The notes beneath the pieces are model-generated. The model worked only from the letters and a program-made list of their open reading frames with translations. It was not told the origin of the DNA and made no database searches. From positions 246,975 through 310,974 of the forward strand of contig JACKAZ010000005.1 in NCBI GenBank assembly GCA_020634795.1: 64,000 nucleotides of DNA, given 5' to 3'. Positions 17,047-24,733 of this stretch are shown here, piece by piece. Position numbers and translations under genes: made by a program. The first letter of the stretch is position 1. Every line of letters starts with the position of its first letter. Origin of the DNA: Ardenticatenales bacterium (GTDB taxonomy: Bacteria; Chloroflexota; Anaerolineae; Ardenticatenales; Ardenticatenaceae).

Positions 17047-17063
17047 GCCCCGGAACCCCTGCC

Positions 17064-17123
17064 ATGAACAGCCGCCTCGCGCTCACCTCCTCCATCGTTG
17101 GCCGCGTCCCTGCGTCAAACTGA
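17064..17123 (+). pseudogene. Truncated duplicate of the DUF1028 gene start
   Basis: ATGAACAGCCGCCTCGCGC and the following ~30 bases copy the first 16 codons of the DUF1028 gene (13982, minus strand) with a few changes, then diverge and stop after 20 codons (MNSRLALTSSIVGR). The preceding GCCCCGGAACCCCTGCC also matches the DUF1028 upstream DNA (CCCCGGAAGGACCCCCTGCC). The copy has the opposite orientation and lies beyond tract C, just as the real gene lies beyond tract B. It is a remnant of an inverted duplication. Confidence 0.8.
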
Positions 17124-17257
17124 ACACTCAACATGAAGGCGAGAATTTTAAGGTTTGGGGGCACGATTCGTCTGCCAATCGTCGAACATCTGTGCTAGTA
17201 TTCTTAGGTCGGAATCGTCCGGCAGCATTTACGGTGAGCTAGAAAGGAGTGACCGAA

Positions 17258-18049
17258 ATGAAGGTTGTAACATCTTATCCGAGTGGATTGTTTAGCTGGA
17301 TCGATCTCAGCACCCCCGCTGTCGCCGAGGCAAAAGCGTTCTATACCGCGCTCTTTGGCTGGGACGCCGAAGATATCCCTGTGCCCGGCGCACCCCCTTA
17401 CACCATGTTCAGGATTGAGGGCTATAGTGTGGCCGGTGCTGGGCCGTTGCCGCCGGGCAGCGAGGGCCATCATGCTTATTGGAGTTCCTACATCAACCAT
17501 GAGGATGTGGATGCGGTGGCGGCGCGTGTGGCAGCGGCTGGGGGCACGGTGACGAGGCCCCCGATGGATGTGATGGAAGAAGGACGGATGGCGATCATTC
17601 AAGATCCCACCGGGGCCGTTGTGGGACTCTGGCAGCCCAAGAACCATATCGGTGCGCAGCTTGTCAATCAAGACAACACGCTGATCTGGAATGAGTTGCA
17701 AACGCGCGAGTCGGAACGGGCCATTCCCTTCTATCAGGCGCTCTTTGACTGGACATCGCGGCGTGACGAGAATGGCTACGTGACATTCGCGGCGGATGGC
17801 CGCGTCCAAGCTGGCCTGATGGAGACGGACGACTCTTGGGGGGAGATCCCCTCCCACTGGGCGGTCTACTTCAAGGTGGCAGCGGTGCAGGATCTGGCGA
17901 TACGGGCCGAGGCACTGGGCGGCACGATGATCGTTCCACCCAGCCGCGCGGGCCAGATGGGCACTTTTGCCGTGCTGCAGGACCCGCAAGGGGCTTCATT
18001 TACGGTGATGGAGTTTGATGGCGAGGTCGACGACCCGCCAGGGACGTAG
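17258..18049 (+). CDS. VOC-family protein (two glyoxalase-like modules)
   Basis: ATG at 17258 lies nine bases after GAAAGGAGT; a GTG at 17249 sits inside the ribosome site and is rejected. The 263-residue protein has two repeated modules. One has WIDLSTPAVAEAKAFYTALFGW and PTGAVVGLWQ; the other has WNELQTRESERAIPFYQALFDW and PQGASFTVMEF. This is the pattern of two-domain VOC proteins such as the 27-kDa hydroxylase-like antigens. Glyoxalase metal ligands cannot be assigned with confidence. Substrate is unknown. The gene is monocistronic, with its own terminator. Confidence 0.85.
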   Translation: MKVVTSYPSGLFSWIDLSTPAVAEAKAFYTALFGWDAEDIPVPGAPPYTMFRIEGYSVAGAGPLPPGSEGHHAYWSSYINHEDVDAVAARVAAAGGTVTRPPMDVMEEGRMAIIQDPTGAVVGLWQPKNHIGAQLVNQDNTLIWNELQTRESERAIPFYQALFDWTSRRDENGYVTFAADGRVQAGLMETDDSWGEIPSHWAVYFKVAAVQDLAIRAEALGGTMIVPPSRAGQMGTFAVLQDPQGASFTVMEFDGEVDDPPGT

Positions 18050-18071
18050 CACTCCGACGGCTGGATCACGA

Positions 18072-18104
18072 GGGTGGCCCTGAAAAGGGCCACCCTTATT
18101 TTTT
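18072..18104 (+). terminator. Rho-independent terminator of the VOC gene
   Basis: GGGTGGCCC-TGAAAA-GGGCCACCC forms a perfect nine-pair stem (18072-18095), followed by TTATTTTTT. Confidence 0.9.
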
Positions 18105-18275
18105 GTGGCTTGCCACTCCATAGCTGCTGTGCATTCCATGGGAGGCACAGGCTCTCTGCCGAATAGGACGCACAATCTTCAATTCCAAATGCAAGTTTTG
18201 GACGCTTCTGTAGTCAAGATTTGCCAGAAATGGATTTTTGGCAAAAAATAGTGCTCCCCTTCATTAGATTGGGGG

Positions 18276-18305
18276 TTGCGAACCATGGGCCTTTTGTCGT
18301 ATAAT
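18276..18305 (+). promoter_or_regulatory. Sigma-70-type promoter of livK
   Basis: TTGCGA (18276-18281), an 18-bp spacer and a perfect TATAAT (18300-18305). Transcription would start near 18312, leaving a leader of about 120 bases before the ATG at 18434. The leader includes an imperfect hairpin (GGAATGGC ... GCCGTTCC). Confidence 0.65.
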
Positions 18306-18433
18306 CGGCGTGTTGTGTGAAATTGTCCTCGCAAACTGGGACGAAAGCACACAGAGGTTCGCGGGAATGGCTTCATCGGTGGGGCCGTTCCAAGGTTGTC
18401 ATCCATACGAAACTCTCTGAGGAGGAGAAGAGG

Positions 18434-19864
18434 ATGCGAAAACGTTTAATGTTGTTGTTGATGGTGCTGATGATGGTGCTGGTCGCCTGTGGCAACGCCG
18501 TCTCGCCCGAGACGGAGGATGCGGCGGGCACGGCCGTCAGCGAAGCGGGTGAAGCGGCGGACGCCGCCGCCGATGCCGCTGCCGAAGCGGCGGACGACGC
18601 CGAAGCCGCCGTGGATGAAGCGATGGACGACGCTGAAGAAGCGATGGACGACGCTGAAGAAGCCGTGGACGATGCCATGAGCGGCGATGCCATGGCCAAC
18701 TGCGAAGCCGATGAACTCGGCTGTGTGACCGTTGCGCCGGGCGAAGCGGTCAACATCGCCTACGCGCTGGTGATCTCTGGCCCCAACGAGCCGCTGGGTC
18801 GCGACTCGGCCAACGGTGTTGAAATGGCCGTGGAAGCCTTCGGCGAACTGGACGGTCATCCCATCAACATCATCGTAGGTGACGATGGTTGTAGCCCTGA
18901 GGGCGGCCAGACGGTGGCCCAACGATTGACCGCTGACGAGTCCATCGTCGGCATCATCGGTACGAGCTGCTCCAGCGCGGCCAACACGGCCATTCCGCTG
19001 GTCACGCAGGCTGGCATGGTCATGATTTCGCCCTCGAACACTGCGCCGGCGCTGACGGCCGAAGATCGTGGCGATGAGTACGCGGGCTATCTCCGCACGG
19101 CCCACAACGACCTCTTCCAAGGTCGCGTGGCGGCGGACTTCGCCTACAACGAACTGGGCGCCCGCACGGCGGCCACCATCCATGACGGTAGTATCTACGC
19201 CGATAGTCTGCAGCAAGTCTTCGCCGACCGCTTCGCGGAGCTGGGTGGCGAAGTCGTGGCGCAAGAAGCGGTAAACGTCGGCGATACCGACATGCGCTCG
19301 GTGCTGACGAACATCGCCTCGAACGCGCCGGAAGTCCTCTACTACCCCGTCTTCACGGCGGAAGCGGGCTTCATCACCTCCCAAGCTAAGGAAGTTTCGG
19401 GCTTGGAAGATACGATCCTGATGTCGGCGGACGGTGCCTTCTCGCCCGACTTCATCAAGGCGGCGGGCGATGCCGCGGTTGGCATGTACCAGTCCGGCCC
19501 GTACGTGGCCAGTGCTGACTACGATGCCTTCATCGAGGCCCACGTCGAGAAGTATGGTACGGTTCCGCCCTCCGGCTTCCACGCCCATGCCTACGACGCC
19601 ACCATGATCCTGCTCAACGCGGTCAAGGAAGTGGCGGGTATGGGTGAAGATGGCACACTCTATATCCCGCGCACCGCCCTGCGCGACGCGGTCTACGCCA
19701 CCAAGGACTACGCCGGTCTGACCGGTACGTTGAGCTGTGACCAAAACGGCGACTGCGCCACGGGTGAAGCGTTGGCGATCTTCGAGCTGACGGAAGATGT
19801 CGTGAGCGATCCCGACAACAACTTCCCGCCCGCCGCGATCTACCAACCTGGCACGGGTGAGTAA
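18434..19864 (+). CDS. livK: Branched-chain amino acid ABC transporter, substrate-binding lipoprotein
   Basis: ATG at 18434 follows GAGGAGGAGAAGAGG; the open frame upstream is leader. The 476-residue protein has a signal peptide ending LVAC, so Cys19 is the lipid anchor. Residues 28-86 are almost only Ala, Asp and Glu with repeats such as EAMDDAEE, a long acidic helix or spacer. The type I periplasmic-binding fold follows: VNIAYALVISGPNEPLGRDSANGVEMAVEAFG, DDGCSPEGGQTVAQRL and GIIGTSCSSAA. It should capture branched-chain amino acids or similar ligands and hand them to LivHM. Ligand specificity is not visible. It is the first gene of the liv operon. Confidence 0.9.
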   Translation: MRKRLMLLLMVLMMVLVACGNAVSPETEDAAGTAVSEAGEAADAAADAAAEAADDAEAAVDEAMDDAEEAMDDAEEAVDDAMSGDAMANCEADELGCVTVAPGEAVNIAYALVISGPNEPLGRDSANGVEMAVEAFGELDGHPINIIVGDDGCSPEGGQTVAQRLTADESIVGIIGTSCSSAANTAIPLVTQAGMVMISPSNTAPALTAEDRGDEYAGYLRTAHNDLFQGRVAADFAYNELGARTAATIHDGSIYADSLQQVFADRFAELGGEVVAQEAVNVGDTDMRSVLTNIASNAPEVLYYPVFTAEAGFITSQAKEVSGLEDTILMSADGAFSPDFIKAAGDAAVGMYQSGPYVASADYDAFIEAHVEKYGTVPPSGFHAHAYDATMILLNAVKEVAGMGEDGTLYIPRTALRDAVYATKDYAGLTGTLSCDQNGDCATGEALAIFELTEDVVSDPDNNFPPAAIYQPGTGE

Positions 19865-19876
19865 GTAAGCCACCTC

Positions 19877-19914
19877 GGCTCGGCGCAACGGAACGTTGCG
19901 CCGAGCCTTTTTCT
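19877..19914 (+). terminator. Terminator hairpin between livK and livH
   Basis: GGCTCGGCGCAACG-GAA-CGTTGCGCCGAGCC is a perfect 14-pair stem followed by TTTTTC. Placed after the binding-protein gene and before the permease genes, it should let only part of transcription continue, giving more LivK than LivHMGF. Confidence 0.85.
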
Positions 19915-20088
19915 TATCGTTTGGAATCAGGGCCAACCCTAAGAACAGCCGCCACACGGCTGTAACGGAGACACCACGGCCCGATCTCTGCGCCGAGTGC
20001 GGTTCTCCCCAACCGCTTTGCCGTCCATACGCCGCATCTACGACCACCGAGCGCGTCGTTTGCGCGTACCAGCATAAGGATTCACACC

Positions 20089-21180
20089 ATGACGCTGACG
20101 GAACGGCTGCGACGCCTTGATGTCACGACGGTAATCATGTGGATCATTGGGGGGTTGCTCCTTTTCTTCATTGTTCTGGGCAGCATTCAGAGCATCCTGA
20201 AAGGGACCTACACCCCCGCCCAATGGTTCGACTTTTTCGTCTTCGGTATTTCACAGGGCAGCATCTACGCGCTGATCGCCTTGGGCTATACCATGGTCTA
20301 TGGCATCTTGAAGATGATCAACTTCGCCCACGGGGAAGTGTTCATGATGGGAGCGCTGACGACCTACTTCTTGGCCGATGAGATGAACCGGCGGGGCGTC
20401 TTCGATGACAAGGGCGCATTGGGGCCAACCTTGCTCTCCACGCTGTTCGGTCTCATCGTCCTTTTCGCCGTCGCCATCTTCATCTCGATGACCGTCGCCG
20501 TTCTGTTGGAGCGGGTCGCCTACCGACCCTTACGCGGCGCACCACGCTTAGTCCCGCTGATTACGGCGATTGGGGCCTCCTTCTTCTTGCAATACACGGC
20601 GCGCGGACTCTACGGTTCCAACAACCGCTCCTACCCCAACGTGGATCTGCTGAAAGGGACGGTAACGTTTGGGCAGTTCAGCATTCAGGTGGTGCAAATT
20701 GTCGTCGCCGTGACGGCTATCGCCATGATGATTGGCCTTTATCTTTTTGTGCAGCGCACCAAAACGGGTAAAGCGATCTTGGCGGTTGCGGAGGATAAGC
20801 AGGCCGCAGCGTTGATGGGGATTGATGTGGACCGCACCATTGTCATCACCTTTGCGCTGGGTGGTGCAATGGCGGGGGTGGCCGCGATTCTCTATGCGAT
20901 CATGTTCCGTCAGGCGCACTTCTTCATGGGCTTCATCCCGGGGATCAAGGCTTTTACCGCCGCAGTCTTGGGCGGTATTGGCAATATTCCGGGCGCGATG
21001 TTGGGTGGACTCTTCCTCGGCATTTTCGAATCGCTCGGCCCCACCCTCTTCCTTGATGGCTTGGGTATCAATTCCCCGAACCAGCTCAAGGATGTGATTG
21101 CCTTCACGATGTTGGTGCTGATCCTGATCTTCCGACCGACCGGCATCATTGGCGAACGACTCTCGGAGAAAAAGGCATAG
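20089..21180 (+). CDS. livH: Branched-chain amino acid ABC permease LivH
   Basis: The protein has 363 residues. It begins with an N-terminal membrane helix (WIIGGLLLFFIVLGSIQ), then the LivH core SQGSIYALIALGYTMVYGILKMINFAHGEVFMMGA. EDKQAAALMGID and the Gly-rich FTAAVLGGIGNIPGAMLGGLFLG complete it. EDKQAAALMGID is the coupling-helix region that contacts the ATPases. It forms the membrane channel with LivM. The C-terminal tail ends in a basic SEKKA. The stop lies three bases before livM. About 225 bp, including a terminator, separates it from livK. Confidence 0.92.
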   Translation: MTLTERLRRLDVTTVIMWIIGGLLLFFIVLGSIQSILKGTYTPAQWFDFFVFGISQGSIYALIALGYTMVYGILKMINFAHGEVFMMGALTTYFLADEMNRRGVFDDKGALGPTLLSTLFGLIVLFAVAIFISMTVAVLLERVAYRPLRGAPRLVPLITAIGASFFLQYTARGLYGSNNRSYPNVDLLKGTVTFGQFSIQVVQIVVAVTAIAMMIGLYLFVQRTKTGKAILAVAEDKQAAALMGIDVDRTIVITFALGGAMAGVAAILYAIMFRQAHFFMGFIPGIKAFTAAVLGGIGNIPGAMLGGLFLGIFESLGPTLFLDGLGINSPNQLKDVIAFTMLVLILIFRPTGIIGERLSEKKA

Positions 21181-21183
21181 CTC

Positions 21184-23025
21184 ATGAGCGCAACGACTTC
21201 CTCTCCTACTTCTTTCGCCATGCGGCAACGGGCGCAGGGCAAATCGCCGCTGCGCCGCGCCATTGATGTGGGCTTGATCGGCAGCATTCCGGCGCTTTTG
21301 CTGGCCCTGGTCGGCATGGTCGATGCCTTTAGCAACCGCTACCTGTTGGAAGAATCGGTCTCTACAGGTCAAGTGATGCTTGCCGTGGTCGCACTGATCG
21401 TTGGCTATCTTGCCGCCCGTCGCATTTCGTTGCCCGCGCAGACCGTGGCCACCAAAATCGGTTATGGCGCGGTCGCGGGGCTGATGGTCGGTCTGGTGTT
21501 GGCACTCCTGCTGTTCATCGGCGAAGTGGTTGGTATCAACCTGCGCAAGGTGTTGGTAAACGCTTCGCCCGCCCTCTACGAGATCTTGGCCTTCAACCAG
21601 GCGCCTGCTGTGGGCATGTTGCTACTGGCGCTGATGGGCACGCTTCTGGGCGCTTTGGGCGGGGCACTGTTCGTGATGCCCGCGCGACTGCGTAGCGCGA
21701 TTATCACCGGTATCACGGTCATCATTCTTTTGGCGCTCCTGCGCGATATCGTGAAGTTGGTCTTCCAGCAATACGAACCGACCACCGCGCTCTACCGCTT
21801 CCTCTTCACGCCGAACGGAGGCTTGACGAAGATCGGCCTGTTGCTGGCCTTTTTGCTGCCGGCAGCGGCGGATTATGTGTGGAGTGCCGGTCGCCCCACC
21901 CTAGATCGGCGCTATCACGCGCTGCCCGACGGCACCCAGAAGAGTGTGCGCTGGGTCGGATTGGCGGTCGCGTTTATTCTACTGCTCCTCTTCCCGACGA
22001 TCTTTGGCCGCTTCCCCTCCGAAGCGATGAACAACGTGATTCTGCTCGGCATCATGATGGGGTTAGGGCTGAACATCGTGGTCGGGTTCGCGGGGATGCT
22101 CGATCTCGGCTACGTCGGCTTCTTCGCCATCGGGGCCTATACGATGGCTCTGCTGACTTCGCCCCAGGTGGGCGGTGGCATGAACTTCTGGACAGCGCTG
22201 CCCTTTTCGCTGTTGGCCTCGATGATCGCGGGGATTATCCTTGGGATTCCGGTGCTGAAGATGCGCGGCGATTACCTGGCGATTGTCACGCTGGGCTTCG
22301 GTGAAATTATCCGCGTCTTGGTGCTTTCCGACGCGCTGCGCCCCTGGTTCTACGGCGCGCCCGGCATCACCGGTGTGCCCGCGCCTAACGTGGGGGGCAT
22401 GCTGTTGAACAACCCCGAAACGCTTTACTATCTGCTGATCGCGGTCATGGGGCTGACGCTCTTCATCTCGCTGCGGCTGCGCGATTCGCGGCTGGGGCGG
22501 GCATGGATGGCGGTGCGTGAAGATGAGGATGTGGCGGAAGCGATGGGCATCAACCTTGTCGTCACCAAGTTGATGGCCTTTGCCACCGGCGCGACGATGG
22601 CGGGTCTGGGCGGGGCGATCTTCGCCGCCAAACTCGGCTCTATCGTGCCACAGACCTTCAACCTGCTGATCTCAGTTAACGCGCTGGCAGTGATCATCAT
22701 CGGCGGCATGGGCAGTGTGCCGGGGGTGGTCGTGGGTGCCCTGCTGCTGATCGGCCTGCCCGAAGTATTGCGCGAGTTTGCGGAATACCGGCTCTGGGTC
22801 TATGGGGCTTTGCTGGTGGCGATGATGCTCTTCAAGCCGGAAGGCTTCTGGCCTGATGAAGGACATCGACGGGAGCTGACGGAACACGATCCCGAAGAAA
22901 CGCCGCAAGCACCCGGCCCCGCCGATCCGCCGCTCCCGCCCGGCACCGTGCGCGACCGCGCCGCCGTCGCCCGCGCGGATATCCGCGCGACCCACACCGA
23001 AGATGAAGCCGGACTGGACGAGTAA
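21184..23025 (+). CDS. livM: Branched-chain amino acid ABC permease LivM, long form
   Basis: The protein has 613 residues, longer than most LivM (about 320-460). The canonical core lies in the C-terminal part, from about residue 275: NVILLGIMMGLGLNIVVGFAGMLDLGYVGFFAIGAYT, LKMRGDYLAIVTLGFGEIIR, VREDEDVAEAMGIN and the Gly-rich VIIIGGMGSVPGVVVGALL. The first 270 residues add about six membrane segments and may be a separate membrane module. The C-terminal 55 residues are hydrophilic, Pro/Asp-rich. It works with LivH. It is followed by livG after 12 bp, with TAAGGAG just before the livG start. Confidence 0.9.
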   Translation: MSATTSSPTSFAMRQRAQGKSPLRRAIDVGLIGSIPALLLALVGMVDAFSNRYLLEESVSTGQVMLAVVALIVGYLAARRISLPAQTVATKIGYGAVAGLMVGLVLALLLFIGEVVGINLRKVLVNASPALYEILAFNQAPAVGMLLLALMGTLLGALGGALFVMPARLRSAIITGITVIILLALLRDIVKLVFQQYEPTTALYRFLFTPNGGLTKIGLLLAFLLPAAADYVWSAGRPTLDRRYHALPDGTQKSVRWVGLAVAFILLLLFPTIFGRFPSEAMNNVILLGIMMGLGLNIVVGFAGMLDLGYVGFFAIGAYTMALLTSPQVGGGMNFWTALPFSLLASMIAGIILGIPVLKMRGDYLAIVTLGFGEIIRVLVLSDALRPWFYGAPGITGVPAPNVGGMLLNNPETLYYLLIAVMGLTLFISLRLRDSRLGRAWMAVREDEDVAEAMGINLVVTKLMAFATGATMAGLGGAIFAAKLGSIVPQTFNLLISVNALAVIIIGGMGSVPGVVVGALLLIGLPEVLREFAEYRLWVYGALLVAMMLFKPEGFWPDEGHRRELTEHDPEETPQAPGPADPPLPPGTVRDRAAVARADIRATHTEDEAGLDE

Positions 23026-23037
23026 GGAGCTATCTAC

Positions 23038-23841
23038 GTGTCATTGCTAACCTGTCACCATGTAACGAAACGCTTTGGCGGACTCGTCGCGGTCAACGAT
23101 TTTAGCTTCGACGTGCCGGAACATTCGATCACCAGTGTGATCGGCCCTAACGGGGCGGGCAAATCGACCCTCTTCAACTGTATCACCGGCTTCTACACGC
23201 CGGAAGAGGGCAAGGTGATCTTCCGTGGCGAAGAGATTCAGGGCTTGCGGCCCGATATCATCGCCAACAAGGGGATCTCTCGCACCTATCAGAATATTCG
23301 TCTCTTTTCAAGCCTGACCACGCTCGAAAACATCATGATCGGGATGCACGGTCGGCTCAAGACCGGGATCATCAGCGCGATTCTGCGCCCCCCCCGCACC
23401 CGCAAAGAAGAGCGCTGGGCGCTTGAAGAATCGCTGCGCATCCTAGAACTGGTCGGCCTGCGTGGCAAGGGGGATGTCGTAGCCACCAACCTTTCCTACG
23501 GCGATCAGCGCCGGCTGGAGGTGGGGCGTGCGCTGGCCAGCGACCCCAAGCTGCTCTTCTTGGATGAGCCGACGGCGGGGATGAACCCGCGCGAATCGGA
23601 CAACCTGACCAACTTCATCCGTGAACTGCGCGACAACATCGGCATCACCGTGGTGCTGATCGAACATGACATGCGGGTGGTGATGGGCATCTCGGAATAT
23701 ATCACGGTGCTTGATTACGGGGCGAAGATCGCCGAAGGAACACCCCGTGAAATTCAGAACAATCCCCAAGTGATCGAGGCCTATCTCGGCACGAGCGGAG
23801 TGGAGGGGGCGCAGGCCGCCCTCGCCGGACAGGAGGCATAG
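23038..23841 (+). CDS. livG: Branched-chain amino acid ABC ATPase LivG
   Basis: GTG start at 23038 with TAAGGAG upstream; 267 residues. Walker A GPNGAGKST, the Q-loop at TYQNIRLF, signature LSYGDQRRLEVGRAL, Walker B LLFLDEPTAGMNP, switch His in LIEHDMRVVM. The insertion between Walker A and the signature, including RRTRKEERWALEE-like sequence, is the LivG type. It hydrolyses ATP to drive LivHM. Residues after 250 are an Ala/Gly-rich tail. livF follows after four bases. Confidence 0.92.
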   Translation: MSLLTCHHVTKRFGGLVAVNDFSFDVPEHSITSVIGPNGAGKSTLFNCITGFYTPEEGKVIFRGEEIQGLRPDIIANKGISRTYQNIRLFSSLTTLENIMIGMHGRLKTGIISAILRPPRTRKEERWALEESLRILELVGLRGKGDVVATNLSYGDQRRLEVGRALASDPKLLFLDEPTAGMNPRESDNLTNFIRELRDNIGITVVLIEHDMRVVMGISEYITVLDYGAKIAEGTPREIQNNPQVIEAYLGTSGVEGAQAALAGQEA

Positions 23842-23845
23842 CACC

Positions 23846-24559
23846 ATGGCACTACTAGAAATCGAGAATCTCCACACCTACTACGGCAATATCCATGCCC
23901 TCAAAGGGATTTCGCTCGAAGTCGAAAAGGGCGAAGTCGTCTGTCTGATCGGTTCGAACGGGGCGGGCAAAAGCACCACCCTGAAAACGGTGAGCGGGCT
24001 GATTCGTCCCCGCCAGGGCACGATCCGTTTCGAGGGGGAAGAGGTGATCTTTCTACCCGCGCACGAGATCGCACGGGGCGGGGTGGTGCACGTGCCGGAA
24101 GGGCGGCGCTGTTTCGCGCAGCTCAGCGTCGAGGAAAACCTGGAGCTGGGGGCGTATAGCCGCAACGACAAAGCCGCCATCCGCGAGGATTTGGCGCATG
24201 TTTACGAGCTCTTCCCGCGCTTGAAAGAGCGTCGCAAGCAGTACAGCGGCACGCTGTCTGGGGGGGAACAGCAGATGTTGGCGATGGGACGCGGCCTGAT
24301 GGCGCGGCCCCGCGTCTTGCTGCTGGACGAACCGTCGATGGGGTTGGCCCCCGTGCTGGTCGATCAGATCTTCGAGGTGATTAAGACGCTGCACGACGAA
24401 GGGACGACGATTTTGTTGGTGGAGCAAAACGCCCATATGGCGCTGCAAGTCGCCGATCGCGGCTATGTGATTCAGACCGGCGAGATCGTGCTGAGCGACG
24501 ATGCCAAAGCGCTGCAACACAACGAAATGATCCAACGGGTCTACCTCGGCTTGGCCTAG
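23846..24559 (+). CDS. livF: Branched-chain amino acid ABC ATPase LivF
   Basis: The protein has 237 residues with an ATG start four bases after the livG stop. Walker A GSNGAGKST, signature LSGGEQQMLAMGRGL, Walker B VLLLDEPSMGLAP, switch His region LVEQNAHMAL. LYxNxIHALKG-like N-terminus (TYYGNIHALKGISLEV) is the standard LivF opening. It pairs with LivG as the second nucleotide-binding subunit. It is the last gene of the operon. Confidence 0.93.
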   Translation: MALLEIENLHTYYGNIHALKGISLEVEKGEVVCLIGSNGAGKSTTLKTVSGLIRPRQGTIRFEGEEVIFLPAHEIARGGVVHVPEGRRCFAQLSVEENLELGAYSRNDKAAIREDLAHVYELFPRLKERRKQYSGTLSGGEQQMLAMGRGLMARPRVLLLDEPSMGLAPVLVDQIFEVIKTLHDEGTTILLVEQNAHMALQVADRGYVIQTGEIVLSDDAKALQHNEMIQRVYLGLA

Positions 24560-24606
24560 CGAGGCGCCGATTTCGTCCGTTGTGCCGCAGCGTGAAGGCG
24601 TTGTGG

Positions 24607-24634
24607 TTGTATTACGACAAAGCTGCGTTATACT
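24607..24634 (+). promoter_or_regulatory. Sigma-70-type promoter of the peptide-binding gene
   Basis: TTGTAT (24607-24612), a 16-bp spacer and TATACT (24629-24634). Transcription would start about 93 bases before the ATG at 24734. Confidence 0.5.
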
Positions 24635-24733
24635 TGTGCTGCCGCTTGTCGGAACGAGCGGTAGTAGGGTTGGGAGGATCGTCCTTCCAACAGAACGGTT
24701 GTAACCACGAACCACGATCTCAGAGGAGGAGAT

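Noticed and set aside
14000..17050. Composite transposon around the McrB-like gene
   Set aside because: The flanking arrays contain no transposase gene or remnant, and I see no terminal inverted repeat with target-site duplication. Only an inverted duplication is supported.
18446..20047. 533-codon minus-strand frame over livK
   Set aside because: Antisense shadow. Its Val/Arg/Gly-rich chain has no domain, and livK has a signal peptide, lipobox and ribosome site.
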